NCBI GenBank assembly: GCA_036376135.1
Contig: DASVAW010000080.1
Coordinates: 1 to 41,981 of the forward strand
DNA length: 41,981 bases
Reading direction: 5' to 3'
DNA from: Candidatus Polarisedimenticolaceae bacterium
GTDB lineage: Bacteria; Acidobacteriota; Polarisedimenticolia; Polarisedimenticolales; DASRJG01
The notes beneath the pieces were generated by a model, which worked only from the letters and a program-made list of their open reading frames with translations, was not told where the DNA came from and did no database searches. Numbering within the stretch: the first letter of the stretch is position 1; the number at the start of each line of letters is the position of its first letter. Below are positions 1 to 8,019 of the stretch, in pieces. The position numbers and the translations under genes were made by a program.

Positions 1-1
1 G

Positions 2-1012
2 TTGGAGGCCCGCCGCCAGGGCGGTGACCCCGTGGCGATCGTGGGATACGCCGACGGCGTGCAGGTGTTCCTGCCCCTGATCCTCAGGCGATTCCCGCTC
101 GACGCGGGATCGTCGCGTGTGATCCTCGACGCGACGTCGCCGTACGGTTACTGCCCGCCGATCGTCTCGGCGGGAGCGGCGTCGTCCCGCGAAGCCGGCG
201 CGCGGGCGATCACCGCGGCGATCGAAGGGTTGAAAAGCTTGGGTGCCTGCTGTGCGTTCATCCGAATGCATCCGCTGTTGCCGACCCCCCCTTGGGCGCT
301 CGAGTCCTGCGGGACGCTCGTCACGCACGGGCCCACGGTCTACATCGACCTCCGGCTCAGCGACGAGGAGATTCGGCGACAGACGCGTCCGAGCGACCGT
401 GCGAACCTCCGTCGGCTGGTGGGTGATGGCTTTGTCGCGAGAGTCGACGAAGGATGGACGCGGTTCGACGACTTCCTGCGAATCTACCGGGAGACCATGG
501 CCCGCGTCGGAGCGAGTCCCGACTACTATTTCGAGGATCGCTACTTCCAGGACCTCAGGGTTGCCCTCGGCACGTCGCTGAGCCTCATCGTGGTCGAGAA
601 GGGCGACGACGCCGCGGCGGCGGGTCTCTTCACCGAAACCTGCGGCATCGTCCAGTTCCACCTGTCGGGGACGGACGAAGCCTTCCGGGAGGATGCCCCG
701 AGTCGCCTCATGCTGGACTTCGCCACGAAGTGGGCGAAAGACCGGGGCAATCGGTGGTTCCACCTCGGCGGCGGATTGGGGGGAAGGACCGACTCCCTCT
801 TCGGTTTCAAGGCGGGATTCTCCAAGCTCCGAGGCAACTTCTCGACCTGGAGAATCGTCACGTCCCCGGAAACCTACGCGGATGCGGTCCGCGCCTGGCG
901 GACCCGTTACGGCGCCGCCGCGGAACCCGGCGACGCCTACTTCCCTGCCTACCGGAGTCCGGCACCGGCCGTCACGGACTCGACGGATTCCCGTCGGCGC
1001 GTCGACCGCTGA
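2..1012 (+). CDS. FemAB/GNAT-type acyl- or aminoacyl-transferase (5' end at window edge)
   Basis: The reading frame is open to the first base of the window, so the true start may lie upstream; a TTG at position 2 is only the first usable codon. The 336 visible residues resemble the BioF2/FemAB-like acetyltransferase fold (Acetyltransf_6 type). There is a PYGY segment near residue 48 and a C-terminal block HLGGGLGGRTDSLFGFKAGF near residues 253-272, which is the usual family signature around the acyl-CoA or aminoacyl-tRNA site. Such enzymes are common in exopolysaccharide loci, where they probably modify a sugar or peptide; the substrate cannot be read from the sequence. It converges on the beta-helix gene that ends 33 bases downstream. 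Confidence 0.75.
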   Translation: MEARRQGGDPVAIVGYADGVQVFLPLILRRFPLDAGSSRVILDATSPYGYCPPIVSAGAASSREAGARAITAAIEGLKSLGACCAFIRMHPLLPTPPWALESCGTLVTHGPTVYIDLRLSDEEIRRQTRPSDRANLRRLVGDGFVARVDEGWTRFDDFLRIYRETMARVGASPDYYFEDRYFQDLRVALGTSLSLIVVEKGDDAAAAGLFTETCGIVQFHLSGTDEAFREDAPSRLMLDFATKWAKDRGNRWFHLGGGLGGRTDSLFGFKAGFSKLRGNFSTWRIVTSPETYADAVRAWRTRYGAAAEPGDAYFPAYRSPAPAVTDSTDSRRRVDR

Positions 1013-1045
1013 GGGGGTACGGCGAATTCGCCTCCGATCGCACGA

Positions 1046-2566
1046 TCACTTCACGTCGGTGCGGTTTACGTTGGTGACGGTTCCTGGTGAGGGATCGGAG
1101 GTACCCCCTCCCTGCAGCTCGATGGCGCCGATGTCGCAGCGACCGTCCGATCGCGGGTTGCCGAAGTAATCGTTCGCCGGGCACGGGAACGAGGCGTTGT
1201 TGACGCCGGCGTTGACCTGCGGCGCGGACACGTTGAGCGGCCTGAAGTCCGATGCGGAGTAATTCATGAACTGCGGCGCGGCGTCCGTGCCGTTCAGGTC
1301 CTTCCCGTGACTGCGCCATTCGGCAAGCGTGCGGTATCTCGTGCTGCCGTCGCTGCCGACGGTGCCACCGGACGGCCGATGAATGAGATTGTAGTCGGAA
1401 TGGCAGCACGGGCTGGGCTCGGCCGCGGCGTTCGAGGTGCTCAGCCCCACGCCATAGGAACCACTGGGCTTCCCGTCGTAGATGATGTTGTTGTAGACGC
1501 GAAAGTAGTCGTATTCCGTTCCGTCGTCGGCGACCTCGGGAGCGATTCCGTCGTTGCATCGGGAGTCCGCTCCGGGGTTCGGAGCGAGGACCGCCAATTG
1601 CTGTTGCCAACCGAGGCCCTTTCCGACGACGGTATTGTTGCGAATGACGACATCCTCGAAGCAGTAGCTGTCGAAGAGCGACGACTGGAGGATCTCGTCG
1701 CTGCAACCCGGGCCCGTATCGATGTCCGCGATGTTGTTCTCGATGACGGCGCCCAGGACGTCGTCCATCTCCCAGCAGCCGTGGTTCGTGGCGTTCGTGC
1801 ACTTGTTCCGACGGACCGTCACGTTCGTGAAGTTGCGGATTCGAACAGGATTCTGCCAGTGGCCGAAGTCGTTCTCCTCGAAGACGAGATTCGAGTCGGC
1901 GGCGCCGGTTCCGTTCCCGCTGATGTTGAAGATGTCCGAGGAGTTCGTCGTGTCGAAGTCGCACCGGGAGTGGGTACCGCACGCCGGAGCGGTTCCCCCG
2001 TCGCCCCAAGGGCCGGCGGCGTAGGTTTCGCCCCCGTTGATGCAATGGGGGTAGTGGTGCGCCCAATTGCCCTTGACGGTGACGTTGCTCGCCGTCTGAA
2101 CGATGAATGCATACTCCTGGGCCCCTGGCTTCACCTCGACGCGGTTGTTCTGGAAAGTGACCCCGGTATTGCTCGTCGCGTGCGTGAAGCGTCGGCTCGC
2201 GTTCATGCGCACCTTGAAGCCGTCGACCACCCAGTTGTCGCCCGTGATCAGGAACACCGGCGTCGAGCCCGGATTCGCGGTCAAGTCGATCCGGGCGGCG
2301 TGGCGATTGGTGGCGCGGATCGCGCAGACGCCCGCCCCCGTCCCGCAGTTCCGAGACGCCTCGATCTGCGGGGGATTCGTATACACGCCGTCCCCGACCG
2401 AACACACATCTCCGTTCGCGGCGATGCGCGCAACGCACTGGGAGAGCGTGCAGGGCGCCGCGGCGGAACACGTGGTGCCGCTCCCGTTGGGAGACGCGTA
2501 GTAGGTCGCGGCCATCACGGTGGTCGCGAGCATCGGCGTCGCCAGTAGAAGGAGAAGGCGTCTCAT
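1046..2566 (-). CDS. Secreted right-handed parallel beta-helix protein (pectate-lyase-like fold), copy 1
   Basis: The protein has 506 residues. Residues 1-19 form a Sec signal peptide (Arg-Arg then a Leu run, cleavage after VMA). The mature N-terminus begins with the ATYYASPNGSG-type block typical of beta-helix surface proteins. Many short Asn/Val/Thr coils follow, such as NVTVKGN, NVTVRRNKCTN and VVIRNNTVVG, with several cysteine pairs. No catalytic lyase motif is clear, so the role is likely polysaccharide binding or processing outside the cell. The ATG is preceded by AGGGG. A sigma-54-type promoter lies 159 bases upstream. The last ten residues, VTNVNRTDVK, resemble the end of the second beta-helix protein at 6439-7770. 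The gene lies within a polysaccharide locus. Confidence 0.85.
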   Translation of the reverse strand: MRRLLLLLATPMLATTVMAATYYASPNGSGTTCSAAAPCTLSQCVARIAANGDVCSVGDGVYTNPPQIEASRNCGTGAGVCAIRATNRHAARIDLTANPGSTPVFLITGDNWVVDGFKVRMNASRRFTHATSNTGVTFQNNRVEVKPGAQEYAFIVQTASNVTVKGNWAHHYPHCINGGETYAAGPWGDGGTAPACGTHSRCDFDTTNSSDIFNISGNGTGAADSNLVFEENDFGHWQNPVRIRNFTNVTVRRNKCTNATNHGCWEMDDVLGAVIENNIADIDTGPGCSDEILQSSLFDSYCFEDVVIRNNTVVGKGLGWQQQLAVLAPNPGADSRCNDGIAPEVADDGTEYDYFRVYNNIIYDGKPSGSYGVGLSTSNAAAEPSPCCHSDYNLIHRPSGGTVGSDGSTRYRTLAEWRSHGKDLNGTDAAPQFMNYSASDFRPLNVSAPQVNAGVNNASFPCPANDYFGNPRSDGRCDIGAIELQGGGTSDPSPGTVTNVNRTDVK

Positions 2567-2724
2567 CGTTCAGATCCCCTTTACCACGGTCGCGAAGGGC
2601 GAGTCGAACTCCATCGACACGTCTCGTCGGAACGCACGCCAGCCCGGAGCCCGCGAGCGGCCCCCGGAGGGGCCCCGGCCACGATGTCGTCGGCCCGGCA
2701 CCGGACTCTCGCATCTGACGGTAG

Positions 2725-2740
2725 TGCAAGTACCGCGCCC
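2725..2740 (-). promoter_or_regulatory. Sigma-54 (-24/-12) promoter for beta-helix gene 1
   Basis: On the minus strand the sequence reads GGGCGCGGTACTTGCA. This has the invariant GG-N10-GC and a full TTGCA -12 box (consensus TGGCACG-N4-TTGCW). The -12 element is 159 bases from the ATG at 2566, giving a long leader that includes a GGCCCC/GGGGCC hairpin (2659-2674). A GTGG-AAG-CCAC dyad sits at 2746-2756 just upstream, and the same GGAAGCCACG block recurs at 2786-2795. These are possible activator contacts, but they lie closer than usual for an enhancer. Confidence 0.7.
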
Positions 2741-2773
2741 GATCGTGGAAGCCACGGCTCCGTCATACTTCCC

Positions 2774-4261
2774 CTAGGACTTCCCGGAAGCCACGATGCT
2801 GATGTAAGAACTACATTTCTGCAACCCGTCCGGTGGACGCCGAGGCCGGGTCCAGGTGGGCTTCCGTCGCCGATCGGGTTGCGTCGGCCCTGCGGTCGAC
2901 GTCCCCGCGTCCCCCCGCTTTCGCCGTCGCTCGACGGCGAAGCGGGCCAGCGCGCCTCCCAGCACCCAGATGTAGGCCATCACCTCGCGGTTGCGGAAAC
3001 GCGTCCCCGACGTGTCCAGCAGCGCCAGGCACAGGATCGCGCACATCAGGCCCAACGCGACGTCGCGCACGAGGCCGCCATCGCGTCCCAGCCAGACGCG
3101 AAGTGCGGTGAACCCGAGCAGGCCCAGCAACCAAAGGTAGGCCGCGATGCCCACCAGGCCTTCCTCCGCCAGGAACTCGACCCACATGCTGTGGGCCGCC
3201 TTGGGCTCGCCATCCGCTGCGTACCGGGCCCACCGGTGTCTGAACGACTGGAAGCCGTGACCGAAAATCGGGGCCTCGGCCACGATCGTCGGCAGGGCCT
3301 TCCATTGATCCAGGCGCACCTGCGCCGAATCCTCGAGCAACTGATCGTCGGTACTCTGCCGGCCTTGGAACGTGTGCTGGACGCGCTCGACGACCTTCTC
3401 CGGAAGCCACAACGGAGCGGTGAGCGCAACCGCAAGGACAAACGCAACCGCCCGGGCGCCGCGCAGCAGGGCCAGCGCGCTCAGCCCCAGGAGCAACGCC
3501 AGCCACGAACCGCGCGAGAGGGTCATCAACAACGCCCCACCCATCGCGGCGACCAGGGCCATGTATCCGAGGCGCACGCGGAACTTCAGGTCCCGGCCGA
3601 GCAGGACGGCAACGAAGATCAGGATCATCATCGCCAAAAAGCCGCCGAACAGATTCGATTGCCCCGCGACGAGTCCGACGGCGCGATTCCGTTCGAGCAT
3701 CAGGCCCCGAAGCAGTGTGTCCCGGGTCAGCCAGAGCGCATGCAAGGAAACGAGCGTGCACGTCAGCGCGATCAGGTTCAGCGCCGTGCGCAAGTGCTTT
3801 TCCGTGTGGATGAGGCGGAAGGCGATCGGCGCCAGGAATACGAAGAAGATCTGGTTCTTGACGGAGGCCAACAACTCGGCGGCCTCGCCCACGCCGGACA
3901 GGTAGCTGCGCACGCCAGAAACGGCCATGACGATCGCGTAGTAGGCGACGGGCAACGTGAACGGGTTCTCGGGCGCGGGTTGCTCCTGCTGGCGCTGGCT
4001 CGTCACCCCGGCCGCGAAGAGCGCGCCGATCACGATCGTCTCCGCGTTCAGACCGGGAAGCGGGAACATGGTCGCGGGGATCAGGTCCAGTACGGGCATC
4101 CCCAGCAGGAACACAAAGAGAGTCCGCTCGGGCGCCGTTCGGTAGAACGAGACGAAGATCAAGCCGAACATCGCGAAGATCGCGAACTTGACCGGCGGAT
4201 AGGGGAGGAGCCACGCGACGGCCATCGCGAGCGCGCAGACCCAGTAGAACCAGCGCGGCAT
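2774..4261 (-). CDS. O-antigen ligase / polysaccharide polymerase-type membrane protein (Wzy_C domain)
   Basis: The protein has 495 residues when started at the ATG at 4261. That start has a strong GGAGGAGAGG ribosome site; the frame runs further upstream but without one. About ten to twelve hydrophobic segments are visible. The Wzy_C hallmark region is present: a TLSRGSWLALLLG segment, a long periplasmic loop with APIFGHGFQSFRHRW, then AHSMWVEFLAEEGLVG. Family members join or ligate polysaccharide repeat units at the periplasmic face of the inner membrane. It lies 38 bases downstream of the glycosyltransferase at 4300-5460 and is surely co-transcribed with it. Sequence alone cannot separate ligase (WaaL) from polymerase (Wzy) activity. 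Confidence 0.85.
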   Translation of the reverse strand: MPRWFYWVCALAMAVAWLLPYPPVKFAIFAMFGLIFVSFYRTAPERTLFVFLLGMPVLDLIPATMFPLPGLNAETIVIGALFAAGVTSQRQQEQPAPENPFTLPVAYYAIVMAVSGVRSYLSGVGEAAELLASVKNQIFFVFLAPIAFRLIHTEKHLRTALNLIALTCTLVSLHALWLTRDTLLRGLMLERNRAVGLVAGQSNLFGGFLAMMILIFVAVLLGRDLKFRVRLGYMALVAAMGGALLMTLSRGSWLALLLGLSALALLRGARAVAFVLAVALTAPLWLPEKVVERVQHTFQGRQSTDDQLLEDSAQVRLDQWKALPTIVAEAPIFGHGFQSFRHRWARYAADGEPKAAHSMWVEFLAEEGLVGIAAYLWLLGLLGFTALRVWLGRDGGLVRDVALGLMCAILCLALLDTSGTRFRNREVMAYIWVLGGALARFAVERRRKRGDAGTSTAGPTQPDRRRKPTWTRPRRPPDGLQKCSSYISIVASGKS

Positions 4262-4299
4262 CGTGCCTCTCCTCCCACGCGGTCGCCGGCGGCCCGACG

Positions 4300-5460
4300 C
4301 TACCGATGGGTCTCCCCAGACTCCCCGGAACAAACGGACTCGTACAGCGCCGCAGTGGCCCCGACCATCCGCGGGATGCTGAAACGATCCGCCACGGCCC
4401 GGGCGGCGGCGCTACCGAGCTCCTGCCTGCGCGCGGCATCGAGTCCCAATCGGACGATGGCGGAAGCGACGCCAGCCACGTCTTCCTCGCCGACGAGGCA
4501 CCCGGTCCGGCCGTCCTCCACAAGCTCGCGATTACCGCCCACGTCCGTCGCGACGACGGGCAGGCCGCAGGCCATCGCCTCGAGCACGGCGTTCGAGCAG
4601 CCTTCGCGCTCCCGGGAGAAATGTACGTAGACGTCGAGGCAGGGGAGGACCGCCTCGACGTCGCCGACGAAACCCGGCATCTCCACGCGTCCTTCGAGTC
4701 CCAGCGTGCGCGCCAGCTCCGCGAGGCCGCCGCGGTCCGGCCCGTCACCCAGCAGGACCACGCGGAGCCCCGGTACCCGGCTCGCCGCGGTCGCGCAGGC
4801 CCGAAGCACTTCGGACTGGCCCTTGTGCGGCACCATCGTTCCCGTGTGTCCGACGACGAATGCGTCGGGGGGCCAGCCTCGCTCCGCGCGCCTCCGCTCC
4901 CGATCGGCGAGGGGCTTGAACCGAGTCGTGTCGACGCCGTTCGGGATGACGACGATCTTCGACGGCGGCAGGCCGCTCTCCTCGATGAGGAAGCGACGAA
5001 TCGCGTCCGCATTGGCGACGATGCGAACGCTCACCCTGGCCAACAGCCGCTCGAGCGCATGGTGATGGGACCGTTTCCAGACATTGACGCTCCGCTCGGA
5101 GCTGATGACACGCACACCCGGGGCCGCGATCGCGGCGAGTCGGGTGCGCCAGTTCTCGGAGAACAGGAACGAGTGAACCACGTCGGGCCGCCGGGACCGA
5201 AGCAACCTCGCGAGCCCGATCAGCTGCCCCGGCCCGAGCCGGAGCGTTCGCCGGAGGGTCAGGACCTCGATGCCCGCCTCCCGGAGTCGCTGGTAGTGGG
5301 CGCCGCCGTGTCGGGACAGCGCGCGATCCGGCACCAGCGAGACCACGGCGGTTCTGAAACGACGCGGGTCAAGGTGCCTCGCGAGCTCGGTGATCTGTCG
5401 CTCCGCGCCTCCCCCCGAACCGAGGTAACCCGACACGAGCAGGATGCTGAGCGGCTCCAT
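4300..5460 (-). CDS. GT4-family glycosyltransferase
   Basis: The protein has 386 residues from the ATG at 5460, which has a GAGGGA ribosome site; a longer open frame upstream lacks support. The N-terminal half starts MEPLSILLVSGYLGSGGGAE, the GT-B acceptor-domain glycine loop. The C-terminal half carries IPNGVDTTRF, VGHTGTMVPHKGQ and the E-x7-E donor motif in EREGCSNAVLEAMACGLPVV. These features place it in GT4 (retaining, NDP-sugar donor, cytoplasmic face of the inner membrane). It probably adds one sugar of the surface polysaccharide repeat; donor and acceptor are unknown. It is first in a two-gene unit with the Wzy_C-type protein. Confidence 0.9.
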   Translation of the reverse strand: MEPLSILLVSGYLGSGGGAERQITELARHLDPRRFRTAVVSLVPDRALSRHGGAHYQRLREAGIEVLTLRRTLRLGPGQLIGLARLLRSRRPDVVHSFLFSENWRTRLAAIAAPGVRVISSERSVNVWKRSHHHALERLLARVSVRIVANADAIRRFLIEESGLPPSKIVVIPNGVDTTRFKPLADRERRRAERGWPPDAFVVGHTGTMVPHKGQSEVLRACATAASRVPGLRVVLLGDGPDRGGLAELARTLGLEGRVEMPGFVGDVEAVLPCLDVYVHFSREREGCSNAVLEAMACGLPVVATDVGGNRELVEDGRTGCLVGEEDVAGVASAIVRLGLDAARRQELGSAAARAVADRFSIPRMVGATAALYESVCSGESGETHR

Positions 5461-5480
5461 CGTCACGGATTCCCTCGGCG

Positions 5481-5498
5481 CGGGCGACCGGTCGCCCG
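5481..5498. promoter_or_regulatory. 18-base perfect palindrome upstream of the GT4 gene
   Basis: CGGGCGACCGGTCGCCCG is a perfect 18-base palindrome, 21-38 bases before the ATG of the minus-strand glycosyltransferase, in the 141-base space between divergent genes. A second dyad, CGTCCG-GACAT-CGGACG, lies at 5536-5552. They could be operators for a dimeric regulator, or the first could fold in the leader mRNA. No clear sigma-70 or sigma-54 promoter is seen beside them. Confidence 0.4.
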
Positions 5499-5601
5499 GC
5501 GACCCGGCCAAGGCGTAACGGGGATACCGGGTGCACGTCCGGACATCGGACGGTAACATAAGCGCACGCAGATACGGATTGCGGTCCAGGGAGGTAACGA
5601 C

Positions 5602-6525
5602 GTGCGTGGAAGGGTGGGAGTGGGCCTTCTCTTTACGGCAAGTGCGCTGGTGGGCTGCGGAGGCAAGGAGACCATGGCACCGGGACGGTCGGAGGCGTTG
5701 CTCGCGGGGCTTTCCGCGGAAGCCAAGTCGAGTCTGGCCGCCAAGAAGGTCTACTTCGGCCACCAATCCGTGGGGTACGACATCGTCAAGGGCATCGAGG
5801 ATCTTCTCGACCGCGACCCGACCCTCGGCATTCGAATCATCGAGACCGGGGATCCCGAGGCGCTAGGCGCGGCCTGTTTCGCCCACTCGAAGAGCGGGGT
5901 CAACAAGCAGCCGTGGGTCAAGATCGAGGCCTTCGAGAAGGCTCTCGATTCCGGCCTCGGCGGCCGTGCGGACATCGCATTCTTTAAATTCTGCTACGTC
6001 GACTTCACTCCGGACACCGACCTGGCGAAGCTCTTCAACGACTACAAGGCGACGATGGCCGGCCTGCGTCAGCGGCATCCGGGAACGAACCTGGCGCATG
6101 TGACGGTCCCGCTGACCACGGTGGAGGCAGGGCCGAAGGCATGGGCCAAGCGGATCCTGCGGCGGCCGCTCGCCGGGGTCCGCGAGAACGTGATCCGTAG
6201 CCGATTCAACGACATGCTTCGCGCGGAGTATGTCGGGAAAGAGCCGATCTTCGATTTGGCGAGCGTGGAGTCCACCTACCCGGACGGGAGCCGTCGGAGT
6301 TTCACCCGGGACGGGACCAGCTACCCGGCGTTGATCGCGGGTTACTCCCATGACGGGCGCCACCTGAACGAAGTGGGGCGCCAATGGGTCGCCGCGCACC
6401 TGTTGAAGTTCCTCGCGGAGCTCCCCACGAACGCGGCGTCACCGCCGATCGGTTCGGCGCACGTTCTCGACGTCGGTGGGGGCGGTGCCCCCGCCGCTCC
6501 CCGGGGGGCTCGACAGGAAGGGTGA
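5602..6525 (+). CDS. SGNH-hydrolase-like lipoprotein
   Basis: The protein has 307 residues and starts at GTG 5602 with an ideal GGGAGGTAA ribosome site. Residues 1-19 form a lipoprotein signal with lipobox LVGC (Cys19). The block VYFGHQSVGYDI (residues 50-61, Ser56) and the late block HDGRHLNEVG (Asp251, His254) match the Ser and Asp-x-x-His positions of SGNH/GDSL hydrolases, though the classic GDS is not present. A periplasmic or outer-membrane esterase or deacetylase acting on the polysaccharide is a reasonable inference, not proven. The conserved core ends near residue 275. The last ~29 residues are Gly/Ala/Pro-rich and overlap the convergent beta-helix gene by 87 bases. Confidence 0.75.
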   Translation: MRGRVGVGLLFTASALVGCGGKETMAPGRSEALLAGLSAEAKSSLAAKKVYFGHQSVGYDIVKGIEDLLDRDPTLGIRIIETGDPEALGAACFAHSKSGVNKQPWVKIEAFEKALDSGLGGRADIAFFKFCYVDFTPDTDLAKLFNDYKATMAGLRQRHPGTNLAHVTVPLTTVEAGPKAWAKRILRRPLAGVRENVIRSRFNDMLRAEYVGKEPIFDLASVESTYPDGSRRSFTRDGTSYPALIAGYSHDGRHLNEVGRQWVAAHLLKFLAELPTNAASPPIGSAHVLDVGGGGAPAAPRGARQEG

Positions 6526-7770
6526 GTAGGTCACGGGCCCCGTGACCTGGTTCGAAGGATCGACGTCGCCCCACCAGTTGTTCTGGGCCTGCATCGCCAC
6601 CGTGGTGAGGTTGTGAAAATCGAGCGTCGTATCCGACGACGAGCGATTCCCGGTGAGCGTGTTGTTGCCCGAGGAGGAGCGGATCGCGCCGTCGAGCGTC
6701 TGGGAGCCACCTCCGGCGTCCACCACCGCGCTCTGCCCGACCGCGATCCCGCCGTAGCCGGGAATGGGGTCTCCCCCCGTGGAGCCGCCGCCGTTGCCCG
6801 TGAACGTGTCGTTCTGTACGAGGCATCGCGACGAACCGGAACATTGCAGTCCGCGCAGTGAATTCCCGGAGAACGTGTTGCCGCCCAGCGAGATGTAGTG
6901 CGCCGCCCCCGTGATGCGAAGTCCGCGCGTCGTTCCGGTCACGGTGCTGTCCTTCATGTAGAGCGCGATCGGCTCGGTTCCCCCTTCGTCACCGATGTAC
7001 GGACCTCGCGCTGTGAACAACGATGACGGGGGATCGGCCGCGTTGAACGTGACGCGCTCGAGGAGGAACCGGCCTCGGGCGCTGCTTCCCGACATCCGGA
7101 TGTGCGAGGACGAATTGGAGATCGTCGTGTCGTAGATCTGCATGTCCCAGTTCGTCCCGCCCAGGGGCTCGTTGCCATAGGCCTGGATGTTCTTGTCGCA
7201 GGCATTGAGGAATGTGGAGTTGCGTATGACGACGTTCGAGCCTCCCGGGTTCGAGAGGACCTCGTCGCCCGGCATCACGCCGGTGACGCCGTCCAGCTCG
7301 GCGCCGCTCGCCTCCATACGCACGCCTTCCATGAAGTAGCGATACGTGATGTTCTTGAGTTTCGAACCGCTCCCCCGGATCTGAAGCACCCACATCGACG
7401 TGGTCCCATCGTTGGTGTCGGGGCACGCGTTCGGCAGGTTGTCCCCGTCGGGGTCGCAGTTCGCACCGCCGCAGAGGTTCGTGATCGCGTCCCACCACGG
7501 GGGCGTCATGTCCAGGCTCACCTTGTTCTCGCCGTCGATCACGACGTTGGAGGCTGTGATCACGCGGTAGCCGTAGCGTCCCGGAGTGATGGGGATGATG
7601 GTCCCCGGGGCGCAATTGAAGGTGATCGTCGTATTGCCGCCGGCGGCATTGGCGTCGGCGATCGCCCTCTCATAGGCCGCCTCGGTGCAGTCGATCCGCT
7701 GGGCAGCGACCGGCGAGGCCACGACCAACGCCAACATCCATCCCGCGAACTCCGCGCCTCGACGTCTCAC
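6439..7770 (-). CDS. Secreted right-handed parallel beta-helix protein, copy 2
   Basis: The protein has 443 residues from the GTG at 7770, chosen because a GGAG lies 6-9 bases before it and it gives a clean signal peptide (RRRGAEF then a hydrophobic stretch to SPVAAQ). A GTG at 7788 is in frame but has no ribosome site. The body is a string of beta-helix coils (NVVIDGENKVSL, NVVIRNSTFLN, YISLGGNTFSGN, NNTLTGNRSSS) with an NNWWGD turn near the end, as in polysaccharide-lyase-fold proteins. The C-terminus VENVRRTDRR resembles that of the first beta-helix protein. The 3' end overlaps the convergent lipoprotein gene by 87 bases. It is probably exported and sigma-54-controlled. Confidence 0.83.
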   Translation of the reverse strand: MRRRGAEFAGWMLALVVASPVAAQRIDCTEAAYERAIADANAAGGNTTITFNCAPGTIIPITPGRYGYRVITASNVVIDGENKVSLDMTPPWWDAITNLCGGANCDPDGDNLPNACPDTNDGTTSMWVLQIRGSGSKLKNITYRYFMEGVRMEASGAELDGVTGVMPGDEVLSNPGGSNVVIRNSTFLNACDKNIQAYGNEPLGGTNWDMQIYDTTISNSSSHIRMSGSSARGRFLLERVTFNAADPPSSLFTARGPYIGDEGGTEPIALYMKDSTVTGTTRGLRITGAAHYISLGGNTFSGNSLRGLQCSGSSRCLVQNDTFTGNGGGSTGGDPIPGYGGIAVGQSAVVDAGGGSQTLDGAIRSSSGNNTLTGNRSSSDTTLDFHNLTTVAMQAQNNWWGDVDPSNQVTGPVTYSPFLSSPPGSGGGTAPTDVENVRRTDRR

Positions 7771-7908
7771 GGTTGCTCCATCACCCACGGATTACGATTT
7801 CGAAGCCTCGGACACCGGATCGAACCCCGACGACCGGCCGAACCATCGCCGGGTTGGACCGGGGCCGCCCGAAGGCCGTCGGCGGCCGGGGCGACAGACG
7901 CTTGGCGA

Positions 7909-7924
7909 TGCAAGACAAAGGCCA
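7909..7924 (-). promoter_or_regulatory. Sigma-54 (-24/-12) promoter for beta-helix gene 2
   Basis: Read on the minus strand the site is TGGCCTTTGTCTTGCA. It keeps TGGC and TTGCA with GG-N10-GC spacing. It lies 139 bases before the GTG at 7770, close to the distance seen for the first beta-helix gene (159 bases). It sits in the divergent space between this gene and the flippase gene. Confidence 0.7.
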
Positions 7925-8019
7925 GCTCACGGACCGACCCCACCGCTCGGTCCTGGCGCACTAAGCATAGGTGATAGGGTAAGTTGTCGCGGGCATCGGC
8001 TTACGGTGGAGCCTAATCC

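Noticed and set aside
1021-1032. GGCGAATTCGCC palindrome between convergent genes as a terminator
   Set aside because: The stem is only four to six pairs and has no T-run, so it is too weak to call.
1307-2548. 413-codon plus-strand frame over beta-helix gene 1
   Set aside because: It is antisense to a signal-peptide beta-helix protein, with Val/Arg/Ala-rich composition typical of shadows.
2684-4630. 648-codon plus-strand frame over the Wzy_C-type gene
   Set aside because: It is antisense to a clear membrane protein, of low complexity (Arg/Gln/His/Glu) and without a ribosome site.
7976-7995. Possible third sigma-54 site before the flippase gene (GG-N10-GC)
   Set aside because: Only the minimal spacing is met; both the -24 and -12 boxes are poor outside it.
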